From Chthoniobacterales bacterium (GTDB taxonomy: Bacteria; Verrucomicrobiota; Verrucomicrobiia; Chthoniobacterales; UBA6821), in assembly GCA_019747735.1 (NCBI GenBank), contig JAIEQL010000031.1:1-56632 (forward strand): 56,632 bases of DNA, given 5' to 3'. This document shows positions 29,335 to 38,266 of this stretch, one piece after another. The notes beneath the pieces were generated by a model. That model was not told where the DNA came from and did not search any database. It saw only the letters and a list, made by a program, of their open reading frames with translations. The translations under genes were made by a program, and so were the position numbers. Position 1 is the first letter of the stretch; every line of letters starts with the position of its first letter.

Positions 29335-31545
29335 ATGCTTCAAAAAAAATCCTCCACTCTCTCTATGACCCCAGGAGGTCCTGAAGATGCCCTTAGTGGG
29401 CTCATTGAGCGGGTAACCTTTCACAATCCTGAGAATGGATTTTGTGTACTTAAGGTCAAAGTGAAAAACCACCGTGATCTTATTTGCGTGGTAGGAACGT
29501 TGGCTGCGGTTGCCCCTGGAGAGTGGATCACCGCCCAAGGCACCTGGGAACGAGAGCGCGAGCATGGGCTGCAAATGAAAGCGCGGCTTTTGAAAACACA
29601 ACCGCCAACCTCGCTGGAAGGAATTGAGAAGTACCTGGGGAGCGGCCTTATTAAAGGGATTGGGCCTGTTTATGCCACCAAACTGGTGAAAAAATTTGGC
29701 GAAAAAGTTTTTGAGATCATCGAACATCAATCTAAGCGCTTGCAAGAAGTCGAAGGCATTGGCGCCGAGCGGCGCAAGAGCATCAAAGAGGCTTGGGCTC
29801 AGCAAAAGATCGTCCGTGACATCATGCTCTTTCTCCATGCTCATGGCCTGAGTACCAACCGCGCAGCTCGCATTTATAAAATCTATGGTGACCAGGCCAT
29901 TGAGATCATCAGAGCCAATCCTTACACGTTGGCTCGCGACATTCATGGTATTGGATTTCACTCTGCTGATGCCGTGGCTTTAAAACTGGGGTTTGAACCT
30001 GACTCACTCTTGCGCGCCCGGGGAGCCATTGATCATTTGCTCACCGAAGCAACCGGAGAAGGCCATTGTGCTTTGCCTCGGCAGGAGCTCCTTCAAGCTG
30101 CTGCTCGTCTTTTAGAAGTAGACGAATCGATTGTCATCACGGCCTTGGAGCGCCATTTGCACGATGCCCGTGTTGTCACAGAAAAAATTCTTGGGAAGGA
30201 GCTTGTTTTTTTACCGCACCTCCGCACTGCCGAGGAGATCATCGCGCGCCGCCTTCGCCAGCTAGCACAGGCCTCCGCGCCAGAGCCATTCATCGATCCT
30301 GAAAAAGCCATTCCATGGGTGGAACAAAAAACAGGCCGCACACTCTCTCCAAGTCAACGCCTGGCTTTGACCAAGGCTCTACAGCATCGTTTGATCGTTA
30401 TCACGGGTGGTCCTGGCGTTGGGAAAACAACACTTATTCAATCGTTGCTCCTCATTTTACGAGCTAAAAAACTGCGTGTTCTTTTGGCAGCTCCTACAGG
30501 GCGCGCTGCCCAGCGACTTGCAGAAGCCACGGGCCTAGAAGCCAAGACGCTTCATCGTTTATTAGAATTTTTACCAGCGACCAATGGATTCGCACGCAAT
30601 GTTGACAATCCACTCGAAGCAGATGCAGTCATTATTGATGAAATGTCGATGGTCGATGTCCCCTTGATGAGTCGATTGCTCTTGGCGCACCCTCCCAACG
30701 CCCGTCTTATCTTGGTTGGAGATGCAGATCAGCTGCCCAGCGTTGGCCCTGGGCTTGTGCTTCCTGATCTGATTCGAAGCAAGCTAGCAGAAGTAGTTTC
30801 GTTAACAGAAATTTTTCGCCAAGTTGGAGGAAGCCAGATTGTGCAAGCAGCTCACGCTATCAATCAAGGAAAGCTGCCAGAGCTTACCCCTGAAAAGGAA
30901 AATAGTGATTTCTTTTTTGTCGAACGCGAAGATCCTGAGCAGACCATGAGCACACTATTGGCCATGGTTGGTGAGCGGATTCCTAAACGCTGGAAGGTCG
31001 ATCCCATCGATCACATCCAAGTTCTTGCTCCGATGCATCGCGGAAGCCTTGGGGTGCACGAACTCAATCTGCGTTTGCAAGAAACACTTAATCCTCCTGG
31101 AGAAAACCGCGTCGAGTACAGGGCTTATGGTCTACTTTTTCGCGAAGGAGACAAAATTTTACAGACGACGAACAATTACGATAAGGAAGTCTTCAACGGG
31201 GACATCGGACGGATTCTTAAAATTGATATAACGGAAAAAACCGTTTTAATCCGCTTTGATCAACGTAAGGTCAGTTACGAGTTTTCTCAACTCGATGAGC
31301 TCACTCTGGCCTATGCGATTACTATTCACAAAAGCCAGGGGTCTGAATTTCCCATCGTCGTGATGCCGCTAGCCATGCAGCATTATCTGCTTTTGCAGCG
31401 CAATCTGCTTTACACAGGAATAACGCGAGGGCGCAAACTTGTTCTGCTCATCGGCCACACACGAGCTTTTACCACCGCCACCCATAATGCCTCGACGCGG
31501 TATCGCTATGGTGGGCTAAGCTACCGCCTTGCGATGGGAATTTGA
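29335..31545 (+). CDS. recD2: RecD2-type SF1B DNA helicase
   Basis: The 736-aa 5'-3' helicase has a normal RecD2 layout: an N-terminal OB-like region (LIERVTFHNPENGFCVLKV), helix-hairpin-helix repeats (GIGPVYATKLV, VEGIGAERR), Walker A GGPGVGKTT near residue 361, motif II DEMSMVD near residue 438, GDADQLPSVGPG near residue 463, and the C-terminal UvrD-like motif TIHKSQGSEFP with LLYTGITRG. It lacks the RecBC partners and acts in replication-stress repair. The start is set at ATG 29335. The upstream TTG at 29284 would add 17 hydrophobic residues that do not fit. Confidence 0.95.
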   Translation: MLQKKSSTLSMTPGGPEDALSGLIERVTFHNPENGFCVLKVKVKNHRDLICVVGTLAAVAPGEWITAQGTWEREREHGLQMKARLLKTQPPTSLEGIEKYLGSGLIKGIGPVYATKLVKKFGEKVFEIIEHQSKRLQEVEGIGAERRKSIKEAWAQQKIVRDIMLFLHAHGLSTNRAARIYKIYGDQAIEIIRANPYTLARDIHGIGFHSADAVALKLGFEPDSLLRARGAIDHLLTEATGEGHCALPRQELLQAAARLLEVDESIVITALERHLHDARVVTEKILGKELVFLPHLRTAEEIIARRLRQLAQASAPEPFIDPEKAIPWVEQKTGRTLSPSQRLALTKALQHRLIVITGGPGVGKTTLIQSLLLILRAKKLRVLLAAPTGRAAQRLAEATGLEAKTLHRLLEFLPATNGFARNVDNPLEADAVIIDEMSMVDVPLMSRLLLAHPPNARLILVGDADQLPSVGPGLVLPDLIRSKLAEVVSLTEIFRQVGGSQIVQAAHAINQGKLPELTPEKENSDFFFVEREDPEQTMSTLLAMVGERIPKRWKVDPIDHIQVLAPMHRGSLGVHELNLRLQETLNPPGENRVEYRAYGLLFREGDKILQTTNNYDKEVFNGDIGRILKIDITEKTVLIRFDQRKVSYEFSQLDELTLAYAITIHKSQGSEFPIVVMPLAMQHYLLLQRNLLYTGITRGRKLVLLIGHTRAFTTATHNASTRYRYGGLSYRLAMGI

Positions 31546-31560
31546 GTGTTCCCTTTTTTT
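31536..31560 (+). terminator. Intrinsic terminator overlapping the recD2 stop
   Basis: GGGAA (31536-31540) pairs with TTCCC (31549-31553) around an 8-nt loop that contains the stop codon, followed by seven T. The stem is short but the U-tract is strong. Confidence 0.5.
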
Positions 31561-31573
31561 ACTTCGGAGCATT

Positions 31574-31771
31574 ATCCTAAAAACGTGAATGGATCATGGC
31601 AATCTTTTGCAATATACTTGGCCCCAATAAGTTTTTCCAACCGCAAGCTTACGTATAAAAAGGAGCGCCATAGCAAGCTATAGCTTAAGGTACGTTGCAC
31701 CGATTGAAAAAACGTATTGTAACCAACTCCTTACAAAATATTATTCATGCCCAGTCACATTTTTAGGATTA
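31574..31771. repeat. Family A element, copy 2 (diverged)
   Basis: The left end ATCCTAAAAACGTGAATGG (from 31574) and right end CCAGTCACATTTTTAGGAT (to 31769) are imperfect reverse complements and match copies 1 and 3. The interior shares gcaatatacttgg, caagcttacgta, ggtacgttgcaccgatt and ctccttac. It overlaps the last 10 codons of the small lipoprotein gene on the minus strand. Confidence 0.75.
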
Positions 31772-31932
31772 TTGATATCACCACCAATTGTGCGATGGGC
31801 AGCAGCCTCTTCACGCGCTGCCTTTTGTTGCTCATAGCCAGGAATAGTCTGGGAAGCGGGATGCCGCTCGCAGGCTGTTCCTAAGAAAAGCGCACCAGCA
31901 CATAACAAAAGAAAAAAGAAAAGTGATTTCAT
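31741..31932 (-). CDS. Small lipoprotein, 63 aa
   Basis: The start MKSLFFFLLLCAGALFLGTA is followed by CERHPASQ, a short hydrophobic leader with a lipobox-like GTAC. The mature peptide of about 43 residues is charged and Ala/Glu-rich (YEQQKAAREEAAAHR). Its last residues NNPKNVTGHE are encoded by the right end of a family A palindromic element (to 31771), so the C-terminus was probably created by that insertion. The longer frame starting at 31992 is rejected because the leader would then be internal. The family is unknown. Confidence 0.65.
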   Translation of the reverse strand: MKSLFFFLLLCAGALFLGTACERHPASQTIPGYEQQKAAREEAAAHRTIGGDINNPKNVTGHE

Positions 31933-32058
31933 AAAAAATTTGTCGCTGCCACAGCAGTAACAGCCACAGTGTGTATACTCATCATGAATCAAAATTCTTA
32001 ATTTTCATTCGTGATGAGTATAGCTCTTGTCCATAAGAGAAGTTACTCCAATTGTGTG

Positions 32059-32078
32059 ATTCCCGCCTGCGCGGGAAT
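32059..32078. repeat. Short 8-bp-stem hairpin with CTGC loop
   Basis: ATTCCCGC, CTGC, GCGGGAAT is a perfect stem, the same design as 2581-2600. A weaker relative is at 50551-50568 (ATCCCATGAAGGCGGGAT). It lies 49 bp past the rpsP stop and might serve as its transcript end, although there is no U-tract. Confidence 0.5.
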
Positions 32079-32126
32079 GACGTGCGAACAGTGAGCACAA
32101 CACAAGCCAATCTAGGAACAAAAGTC

Positions 32127-32387
32127 TTAAGCAGACGCTGCAACAGTTGCCTTACGAGCCTTGTTAATAATGCTCATTACCGTCTGTGAGGGACGTGCTC
32201 CTACGCTTAACCAATAGTCAGCACGGGCAAGGTTGATTTTAAAATTTTCACCTTCTTTTTTAGGATCATAATGTCCTAAAAGTTCAATAAATTTGCCGTC
32301 ACGAGGAGAACGTTGGTCTGCTACCGCGACGCGGTAAAAAGGGTGGTTACGTGCTCCTTCGCGGCGGAGTCGGATCGCTACTGCCAT
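32127..32387 (-). CDS. rpsP: 30S ribosomal protein S16
   Basis: The 86-aa protein begins MAVAIRLRREGARNHPFYRV, with VAVADQRSPRDGKFIELLGHYDP following, the family signature almost unchanged. The C-terminus is NPKKEGE..KINLARADYWLSVGARPSQTV. It is 5 bp downstream of ffh in a leftward pair, and ffh-rpsP adjacency is common in bacteria. No Shine-Dalgarno sequence precedes the ATG. Confidence 0.97.
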   Translation of the reverse strand: MAVAIRLRREGARNHPFYRVAVADQRSPRDGKFIELLGHYDPKKEGENFKINLARADYWLSVGARPSQTVMSIINKARKATVAASA

Positions 32388-32392
32388 GATAA

Positions 32393-33739
32393 TTAATTTG
32401 GTAAGTATTGTTTTAAGCCACTGAATCCACCATTGGCGAATCCAGAAAGCATTTTCTTCATTTTCCCCATGTTTTTCATCATTTTTTTCATCTGTTGAAA
32501 ACGTTGGAGAAGGTTATTCACTTCAGTGACGGAAGTTCCACTGCCACGAGCAATACGTTGGCGTCGACGAGCATTGAGAATCTCAGGACGTTTCCGCTCT
32601 TGAAGCGTCATAGAAAGAATAATCGCTTCGATACGTTGCAGGTCTTTTCCGTCAACCGCATTGGAGGGAAGATTAGCGGCTCCTGGCAACATGCCAAGAA
32701 GATTCTCAAGAGGACCCATACGACGAATCATTTTGAGTTGATTTAAAAAATCTTCCAAATCGAGCGAGGCGCTCTTCAATTTTTTCTCAAGACGCTCCAT
32801 CTCGTCCATTTCAACAGCCTCCGCTGCTTTTTCGACAAAGCTGACAATGTCTCCCATTCCTAAAATACGCCCTGCTAGGCGATCAGGATGGAATGGTTCC
32901 CATTGATCTATTTTTTCACCGACACCAGAAAATTTGATGGGACAGCCGGTCACTGTGCGCAAGGAAAGTGATGCACCTCCACGCGCATCTCCATCTAATT
33001 TTGTCACCACAAGACCGGTTAGGGCTAGGGCAGTATGAAATTTTTCGGCTACACTCACCGCTTGTTGTCCTGTGGCTCCATCGCAAATCAGTAAAATTTC
33101 TTGAGGCTGAAGCAGCTCTTTGAGTTGCACTAACTCTTTGACTAACGCCTCATCAATTTCACGACGTCCTGCCGTATCATAAATGGCAATGGTTCCCTGT
33201 TGCTCTTGGCACCAAGCAATGGCTTCGCGGGCTGTTGCTATCACATCAGTCGTTCCTGGTTTTGGTTGAAAAACAGGAACATTTATTTGCCTTCCTAAGG
33301 CTACTAATTGATCAATCGCTGCTGGACGCACTAGATCGAGTGCAACCAAGAGTGGCCTCTGGCCTTGATTCTGGAGCCATTTGGCTAATTTTGCAGAAGA
33401 GGTTGTTTTGCCTGCACCATTGAGACCTACCATCAAAACCCTCCCTGGACTTGATAAATTGAGGGGTGCCGCATCACCTCCTAAGAGCGCTGTCAGCTCG
33501 TCATGAAAAATTTTGATAATCTGCTGCCCTGGAGTGACGCTCTGAAGCACTGCTTGACCAAGAGCTTTTTCTTTGACGCGTGCGATAAAATCTTTGGCAA
33601 CTTGAAAATGAACGTCAGCATCGAGCAATGCCAAGCGCACCTCCCGCAAAGCCTCATTAATATTGGCCTCGGTGATGCTTCCATGACCACGAAGGTTTTT
33701 AAATGTTTTTTGCAGCTGATTAGAAAGTGAGGAAAACAT
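32393..33739 (-). CDS. ffh: Signal recognition particle protein Ffh
   Basis: The 448-aa SRP54 homologue binds the signal sequence and 4.5S RNA. The N domain opens MFSSLSNQLQKTFKNLRGHG. The G domain has MVGLNGAGKTTSSAKLA near residue 104, DTAGRREIDEALV near residue 189, TKLDGDARGGASLS near residue 245 and FSGVGEKIDQWEPF near residue 271. The methionine-rich M domain is at the C-terminus (FQQMKKMMKNMGKMKKMLSG). It pairs with FtsY (21715-22569). The G1 motif has NGAGKTT where many have QGSGKTT, a tolerated variant. Confidence 0.97.
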   Translation of the reverse strand: MFSSLSNQLQKTFKNLRGHGSITEANINEALREVRLALLDADVHFQVAKDFIARVKEKALGQAVLQSVTPGQQIIKIFHDELTALLGGDAAPLNLSSPGRVLMVGLNGAGKTTSSAKLAKWLQNQGQRPLLVALDLVRPAAIDQLVALGRQINVPVFQPKPGTTDVIATAREAIAWCQEQQGTIAIYDTAGRREIDEALVKELVQLKELLQPQEILLICDGATGQQAVSVAEKFHTALALTGLVVTKLDGDARGGASLSLRTVTGCPIKFSGVGEKIDQWEPFHPDRLAGRILGMGDIVSFVEKAAEAVEMDEMERLEKKLKSASLDLEDFLNQLKMIRRMGPLENLLGMLPGAANLPSNAVDGKDLQRIEAIILSMTLQERKRPEILNARRRQRIARGSGTSVTEVNNLLQRFQQMKKMMKNMGKMKKMLSGFANGGFSGLKQYLPN

Positions 33740-33948
33740 AAGCGACGGAAGGAAGCGGCAAGGGTTGTAGTAAGTTATAGCTCAGAGTAACGCCTGAGGG
33801 GAATGAAAGAAAGTATAGAGCTAGAAACCTCCAGTCCGGACTCGACTCTAAACAAAAAAGGAGACATTCAACTCAAAGTACTCACTCAAGTTACGCACAT
33901 GAGCGAGCGTGAGATTATGCTTCCCATTGACGATGCACCCCGAAAGAC

Positions 33949-34602
33949 TCAATCAACTTTGTAAACTTGGATAGGAATTTCTATTTCGTATTTTTTTAAG
34001 GTTGACATCAACCCAGATAGCTTTATTTGAGCAGAGTAATGGAGTGTCGCTGTTCCAGAAAAATGAGGAGTGAAGCTTCCTGCATCATCTTCTACCAACC
34101 AAGGATCGCCGTTACCATCTACTGGCACCACCTCTTCTGCTTTATGAAAAAGAGACTTAGTCTGATCTAAATTAAAACCACTATAAGTATAAAGTTTCTC
34201 GCCGTTATCAAAAATATAAGTGGCTATTTCATTTAACTTTAAATCTAACTTAATCACAGTAGGCATGCTGCTATCGATTATGACGGCAGAAGTAGGTAGT
34301 TTAAGATAAACCTCAACGCCATCAACCTTTGGTCTACTCTCGGGACCTAATGAAGGAGAAGTCGCAGCTGAAATACGACCAAAGATTGTTACCTGATGAA
34401 AAAGGGGACCATCTTTATCCTTGCGCTGAAGTTCGGTTATGGTGCCATAACGATCATTTTTAATAAACTGATCGATATAACCATTCCCATCACGATTGGC
34501 CAAATCATAATTGGCCAAATCCGCTTTTGCTGGATGTGAAAAAAAAGTTATCAACAATAAGAGAAGTAAAAAGTGGGGAATAATAGATGTGATTATTTTC
34601 AT
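33949..34602 (-). CDS. Secreted protein of unknown function, 217 aa
   Basis: A signal peptide (IIPHFLLLLLLITFFSHPAKA) is followed by DLANYDLANRDGNGYIDQFI, an Asp-rich segment that resembles a calcium-binding dockerin/EF-hand-like loop (D.DGNGYID). The rest is beta-rich with no motif I recognise. The start is set at MKIITS. The upstream ATG at 34656 would place the leader internally and overlap the folate gene. It runs in the same direction as the cyclo-ligase gene and begins 34 bp after it. Confidence 0.6.
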   Translation of the reverse strand: MKIITSIIPHFLLLLLLITFFSHPAKADLANYDLANRDGNGYIDQFIKNDRYGTITELQRKDKDGPLFHQVTIFGRISAATSPSLGPESRPKVDGVEVYLKLPTSAVIIDSSMPTVIKLDLKLNEIATYIFDNGEKLYTYSGFNLDQTKSLFHKAEEVVPVDGNGDPWLVEDDAGSFTPHFSGTATLHYSAQIKLSGLMSTLKKYEIEIPIQVYKVD

Positions 34603-34636
34603 TTTGGGGAAGTATTTTACCCCTGGTGTCAAGCTG

Positions 34637-35299
34637 TTAAACGGCCGTAATGACAATATCCATCAAGACATCGTGCGGTTCTCGAGTAACGTGTTCAACT
34701 AGCTGCCATGACCATGCGATTCCTACTTTAAAGCCCTTCCAAGAAGGGAGGCTTAGCAAGCGATCATAAAATCCTCCTCCTCTTCCCAAGCGCCCTCCTT
34801 GCAAATCAAAAGCCAGCCCTGGAATCAAGGCTAGATCAACTTCCTGAGGCTCTACTTGCTTCCATGATTGAGGATCAGGCTCGCGCAGCCCATAAGGACC
34901 CCTCATCCACAACGCTCCAGGATTCCATTCATAGAGCTCCAACTCATGACTATTCGCCAAAGGAGCCGCTCCGGTAATTGCTCCATTATGGGACTGACCT
35001 TTTTGGTGATGGACTGGCAACAAAAGTGACAAACTATGGGACTGAACCCTTTGGGTGATTTTAGGAAAAAAGAATCTTTTTTTAGGGAAAAGTTCTAGCA
35101 AGTTCAGTACATCCACCTCACTAGCCAAAGGCGCATAGAGCAGGACCGAAGCGGCTTTTTTCCAAGAGGTCAAGGCCGTGAGCTGTTTGACCCAATTCGC
35201 TTTTTTCTTATCTTCCTCATTGGTCTTCGTCATTTTTTGCAAGAGTAATCTCATCTGCTTTTGCAATGCCCTTTTTTGTTCGAGGATCTCTCTATTCAT
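34637..35299 (-). CDS. 5-formyltetrahydrofolate cyclo-ligase
   Basis: The 220-aa ATP-dependent enzyme converts 5-formyl-THF to 5,10-methenyl-THF. The family pattern is clear: KRALQKQMR-like start, SVLLYAPLASEVDVLNLL near residue 55, FFFPKI near residue 74, GLREPDP near residue 135, and DLALIPGLAFDLQGGRLGRGGGFYDRLL near residues 154-181, where GRGGGFYDR is the signature. Between FPKI and the EPDP segment lies an unusually long stretch (QRVQSHSLSLLLPVHHQKGQ and on) encoded by two degenerate REP copies (34986-35057), so the gene seems to have absorbed an insertion while keeping its frame. Confidence 0.9.
   Translation of the reverse strand: MNREILEQKRALQKQMRLLLQKMTKTNEEDKKKANWVKQLTALTSWKKAASVLLYAPLASEVDVLNLLELFPKKRFFFPKITQRVQSHSLSLLLPVHHQKGQSHNGAITGAAPLANSHELELYEWNPGALWMRGPYGLREPDPQSWKQVEPQEVDLALIPGLAFDLQGGRLGRGGGFYDRLLSLPSWKGFKVGIAWSWQLVEHVTREPHDVLMDIVITAV
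34986..35057. repeat. Two degenerate direct REP copies inside the cyclo-ligase gene
   Basis: TATGGGACTGACCTTTTTGG (34987 on) and TATGGGACTGAACCCTTTGG (35036 on) repeat each other about 49 bp apart. Both resemble the right half of the REP palindrome, GGGACTGACCCCTTTT. They are direct and not inverted, and are eroded, pointing to an old insertion. Confidence 0.6.
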
Positions 35300-35309
35300 T
35301 TTAGGATTT

Positions 35310-35453
35310 AGAGGGTGTCTTGAAAATGAATAAAATTACGCATTACGGCGTCGCTCCAGTGCTCGCGTCCTCGAGTATGTCCATATACACTGCGGGTCTG
35401 TGCGCTTCGCTCCTGGTACTGCATCAATTTTATTCATTTTCAAGACACCCTCT
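35310..35453. repeat. Family B long hairpin element, copy 3
   Basis: AGAGGGTGTCTTGAAAATGA(ATAAAATT) at 35310-35337 is the exact 28-bp reverse complement of the right end (35426-35453). The centre CGTCGCTCCAGTGCTCG...CTCCTGGTACTGCATCAA matches the family. The same arm sequence occurs at 56560, in the truncated last copy. It fills much of the 315-bp gap before mnmA. The rest holds a family A end fragment (35518-35546) and the mnmA promoter region. Confidence 0.9.
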
Positions 35454-35517
35454 TACTGTTTAAGCCAAGCAGGAGAAGTTTTTCTTCAAGCTACAATGAT
35501 TTCAGAAAAAGGAGACA

Positions 35518-35546
35518 TTTCCCATTTCGATTCACATTGTTAGGTT
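35518..35546. repeat. Family A end fragment
   Basis: TTTCCCATTTCGATTCACAT followed by TGTTAGGTT matches the right end of family A copies. The rest of the element is missing. It lies 69 bp upstream of mnmA. Confidence 0.6.
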
Positions 35547-35614
35547 AATTTGTTCTGGAAAAATTGAGATGATATACCATTGCGAACCTCTTTTTTCGCT
35601 CTATAGTACTAAGG

Positions 35615-36724
35615 ATGACTAGTGTTTTGAATGGATTAAAAAAACGGGTCGTCCTTGGCATGAGTGGCGGCGTCGATTCTAGCGTGGCTGCTTATTTGCT
35701 CCTACAAGAAGGTTGGGAAGTGATTGGGGTCACCATGAAGCTGTGGCCTCAAGATTGCATGTCGCGCGCTGAAGACAAGTGTTGTGGGCCTCAGGCCATT
35801 GCTGATGCTCGCGCTGTTGCCCACTCGCTTGGCCTTCCCCATTACGTCATTGATGAAGCCGTTCCTTTTGAAAAACTGGTCATCGACTATTTTTCGCAAG
35901 AATACAAACAGGGACGCACTCCTAATCCCTGCATCATGTGCAATGAAAAATTAAAATTTGGTAATCTTTGGAGTAAGGCCTCAGCCCTTGGCGCCGACTA
36001 CATTGCAACAGGACATTATGCAGTCATCGAGCATGCAGAGCAAAAAGCAACATTACGCAAAGGCCTTGATCCCACCAAAGACCAATCTTATTTTCTCTTC
36101 AGCCTGCGCCAACCCCAGTTACAACGGGCTCTCGCTCCTCTTGGAAAATTGACCAAAAAAGAAATTCGCACCATTGCTCGCACACTCGGTCTCAAAGTTG
36201 CCGATAAAGAAGATAGTCAAGAAATCTGCTTTGTTCCTGGAAAAGATTACAAAGCTTTCTTACGCAGCCGTGGTGAAACGTTTCAACCAGGTGGATTTTA
36301 TGACACCGAAGGCAACTATCTTGGAGAGCATGAAGGAATCGAACTTTTTACCGTTGGTCAACGCAAGGGCCTTCCAGGGGGCTCGCCACATCCTCTTTAT
36401 GTCGTGGCCATCGATTCAGAAAATAAACGAGTCATCCTAGGAAAAGAGAGCGAACTTTTTTGTGAAGCCTTTGAAGTCGACCGCCTCAATTGGCTAGAAG
36501 AGGTTCCTGAGCCAACAAAAAAAATCTCCGTCCGCGTTCGTCACGGCCACGAAGGAGCAGAAGCCACTATTCATCCCATCGATGATGATCGAGCTCTTGT
36601 GCTCCTTACAGAGCGGCTCCGAGCAGTGACTCCTGGTCAAGCTGCTGTTTTTTATCAGGATGATTTAGTAATTGGTGGGGGCTGGATTGCAAAGCGCGTC
36701 GATCCGCCTGTCAGTTCGCAGTAA
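35615..36724 (+). CDS. mnmA: tRNA-specific 2-thiouridylase MnmA
   Basis: The 369-aa enzyme adds sulfur to the wobble uridine of Lys, Glu and Gln tRNAs. The PP-loop [15 protein letters not shown] is near residue 15. The catalytic Cys of the C-x-x-C site is in [13 protein letters not shown] near residue 107, the second catalytic Cys in [10 protein letters not shown] near residue 205, and GQRKGL near residue 250. The length is normal. ATG 35615 is supported by the distance to the PP-loop. The end overlaps a spurious extension of the ribBA frame. Confidence 0.97.
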   Translation: MTSVLNGLKKRVVLGMSGGVDSSVAAYLLLQEGWEVIGVTMKLWPQDCMSRAEDKCCGPQAIADARAVAHSLGLPHYVIDEAVPFEKLVIDYFSQEYKQGRTPNPCIMCNEKLKFGNLWSKASALGADYIATGHYAVIEHAEQKATLRKGLDPTKDQSYFLFSLRQPQLQRALAPLGKLTKKEIRTIARTLGLKVADKEDSQEICFVPGKDYKAFLRSRGETFQPGGFYDTEGNYLGEHEGIELFTVGQRKGLPGGSPHPLYVVAIDSENKRVILGKESELFCEAFEVDRLNWLEEVPEPTKKISVRVRHGHEGAEATIHPIDDDRALVLLTERLRAVTPGQAAVFYQDDLVIGGGWIAKRVDPPVSSQ

Positions 36725-36785
36725 TTTTCTGGTGCTACTCTTCACTAAAAACATATTCCCTCAGCAAATCCATTTCACTTTCCTA

Positions 36786-38027
36786 ATGACTCAACGAGCT
36801 GACAACTACCAACTGACGTTGCAAAGCAACGGCTCAGGCTTCGATCCCATCCCAGAGATCATCGAAGAAATTCGTGCTGGAAGGATGGTAATCGTCACCG
36901 ATGATGAAGATCGCGAAAATGAGGGAGACCTCATCATGGCCGCCGAAAAAATTACTCCAGAACAGGTCAACTTCATGACGCGCTATGGTCGTGGATTAGT
37001 CTGTACTCCTATTACAACCCAACGTGCAGAGCAGCTTCAGTTATCTCGAATGGTTGCTCAAAACACAGAAGCTCATCGCTGTGACTTTACTGTTTCTGTC
37101 GATGCCACCGAAGGGACCTCAACAGGAATCAGTGCTCACGATCGTGCTGCAACTATTAAGATTCTTTCTTCTTCAAAGACTCGCCCTACTGAGTTGCGTC
37201 AACCAGGACATGTTTTTCCGCTACAGGCAGCCTCTGGAGGTGTTTTGCGTCGTGCTGGTCACACTGAGGCGACTGTTGATCTAGCGCGGATGGCAGGACT
37301 TGATCCTTCGGGTGTGCTTTGTGAAATTCTCAATGAAGATGGCTCAATGGCACGTTTGCCCGATTTATTGAAATTCAAACAAGAACATGGACTCAAGATC
37401 TGTTCCATTCGGGATTTAATCGCTTATCGACGGCAACGTGAAAAACTCGTTCTTCGCGAACAAGAAATCTTCATGCCAACAGAATATGGCAATTTTCAAC
37501 TTTTTCTTTATCGAGCAACTCTTGACCAAGAACAGCATCTTGCTTTGGTCAAAGGTCCTATTGACTCTTCCAAACCAGCATTAGTGAGGGTCCATAGCGA
37601 ATGTCTTTCTGGCGATGTCTTTGGTTCGCGTCGCTGTGACTGCGGATCACAGCTTCATGCAGCCCTTGCTCAAATTGAAAAAAGTGGCCATGGAGCGCTT
37701 GTTTACATGCGCCAAGAAGGGCGTGGCATCGGTCTTGCTGCCAAGATCCATGCTTACAAACTCCAAGAAGAGGGACTCGATACAGTGGAGGCCAACGCCA
37801 AACTCGGTTATCCCATGGACCTACGCGACTACGGCGTCGGCGCTCAAATTCTTTTTGATCTCGGCGTGCGCCAAATGCGATTGCTCACCAACAATCCTCG
37901 TAAAATCGTCGGGCTCGAAGGGTTTGGCATGGAAATCATCGAGCGCGTTCCCATTTCATCAGCTTCCAACCAGCACAACGCCCATTATCTCGCGACCAAA
38001 AAAAATAAAATGGGGCATCTGTTTTAA
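36786..38027 (+). CDS. ribBA: Bifunctional DHBP synthase / GTP cyclohydrolase II
   Basis: The 413-aa protein contains RibB ([20 protein letters not shown] near residue 25, metal-binding E in the [10 protein letters not shown] loop, and [11 protein letters not shown] near residue 116) and RibA ([20 protein letters not shown] near residue 261 with the three zinc Cys, and [11 protein letters not shown] near residue 298). It makes both starting blocks of riboflavin, from ribulose 5-phosphate and GTP. The true start is ATG 36786. The upstream GTG at 36672 lies inside mnmA. It complements ribD and ribH elsewhere in the window. Confidence 0.96.
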   Translation: MTQRADNYQLTLQSNGSGFDPIPEIIEEIRAGRMVIVTDDEDRENEGDLIMAAEKITPEQVNFMTRYGRGLVCTPITTQRAEQLQLSRMVAQNTEAHRCDFTVSVDATEGTSTGISAHDRAATIKILSSSKTRPTELRQPGHVFPLQAASGGVLRRAGHTEATVDLARMAGLDPSGVLCEILNEDGSMARLPDLLKFKQEHGLKICSIRDLIAYRRQREKLVLREQEIFMPTEYGNFQLFLYRATLDQEQHLALVKGPIDSSKPALVRVHSECLSGDVFGSRRCDCGSQLHAALAQIEKSGHGALVYMRQEGRGIGLAAKIHAYKLQEEGLDTVEANAKLGYPMDLRDYGVGAQILFDLGVRQMRLLTNNPRKIVGLEGFGMEIIERVPISSASNQHNAHYLATKKNKMGHLF

Positions 38028-38104
38028 TCCGAGCTCTACAGTTGGGATGGATTGCAAAAAATCGCTATTCACAACGGCAGAATTGGGGTTCAGCTGAGAA
38101 GCCC

Positions 38105-38159
38105 TTTTTAGATCAAGTCCTTACGCCATATTTCCCATTTCCATTCAGATTTTTAGGTT
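38105..38159. repeat. Family A end fragment upstream of atpB
   Basis: TTTTTAGATCAAGTCCTTAC and then GCCATATTTCCCATTTCCATT match the last 55 bp of copy 1 (1754-1808) with few changes. The left half is absent. It is 108 bp before the atpB start. Confidence 0.75.
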
Positions 38160-38266
38160 AAATTTTTGCCAACTTTTCTATTGGAGTCTACAACTTTGCA
38201 ATTATCCGCAAGCGCTCCTTTTTTTAAAAAATGAGCTTGCTTTTTTAGAAGAAAACGGATTCACTG

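Noticed and set aside
36672..36785. Upstream start of ribBA inside mnmA
   Set aside because: The extra 38 residues are encoded by the other frame of mnmA, and the ATG at 36786 matches the usual RibB start distance.
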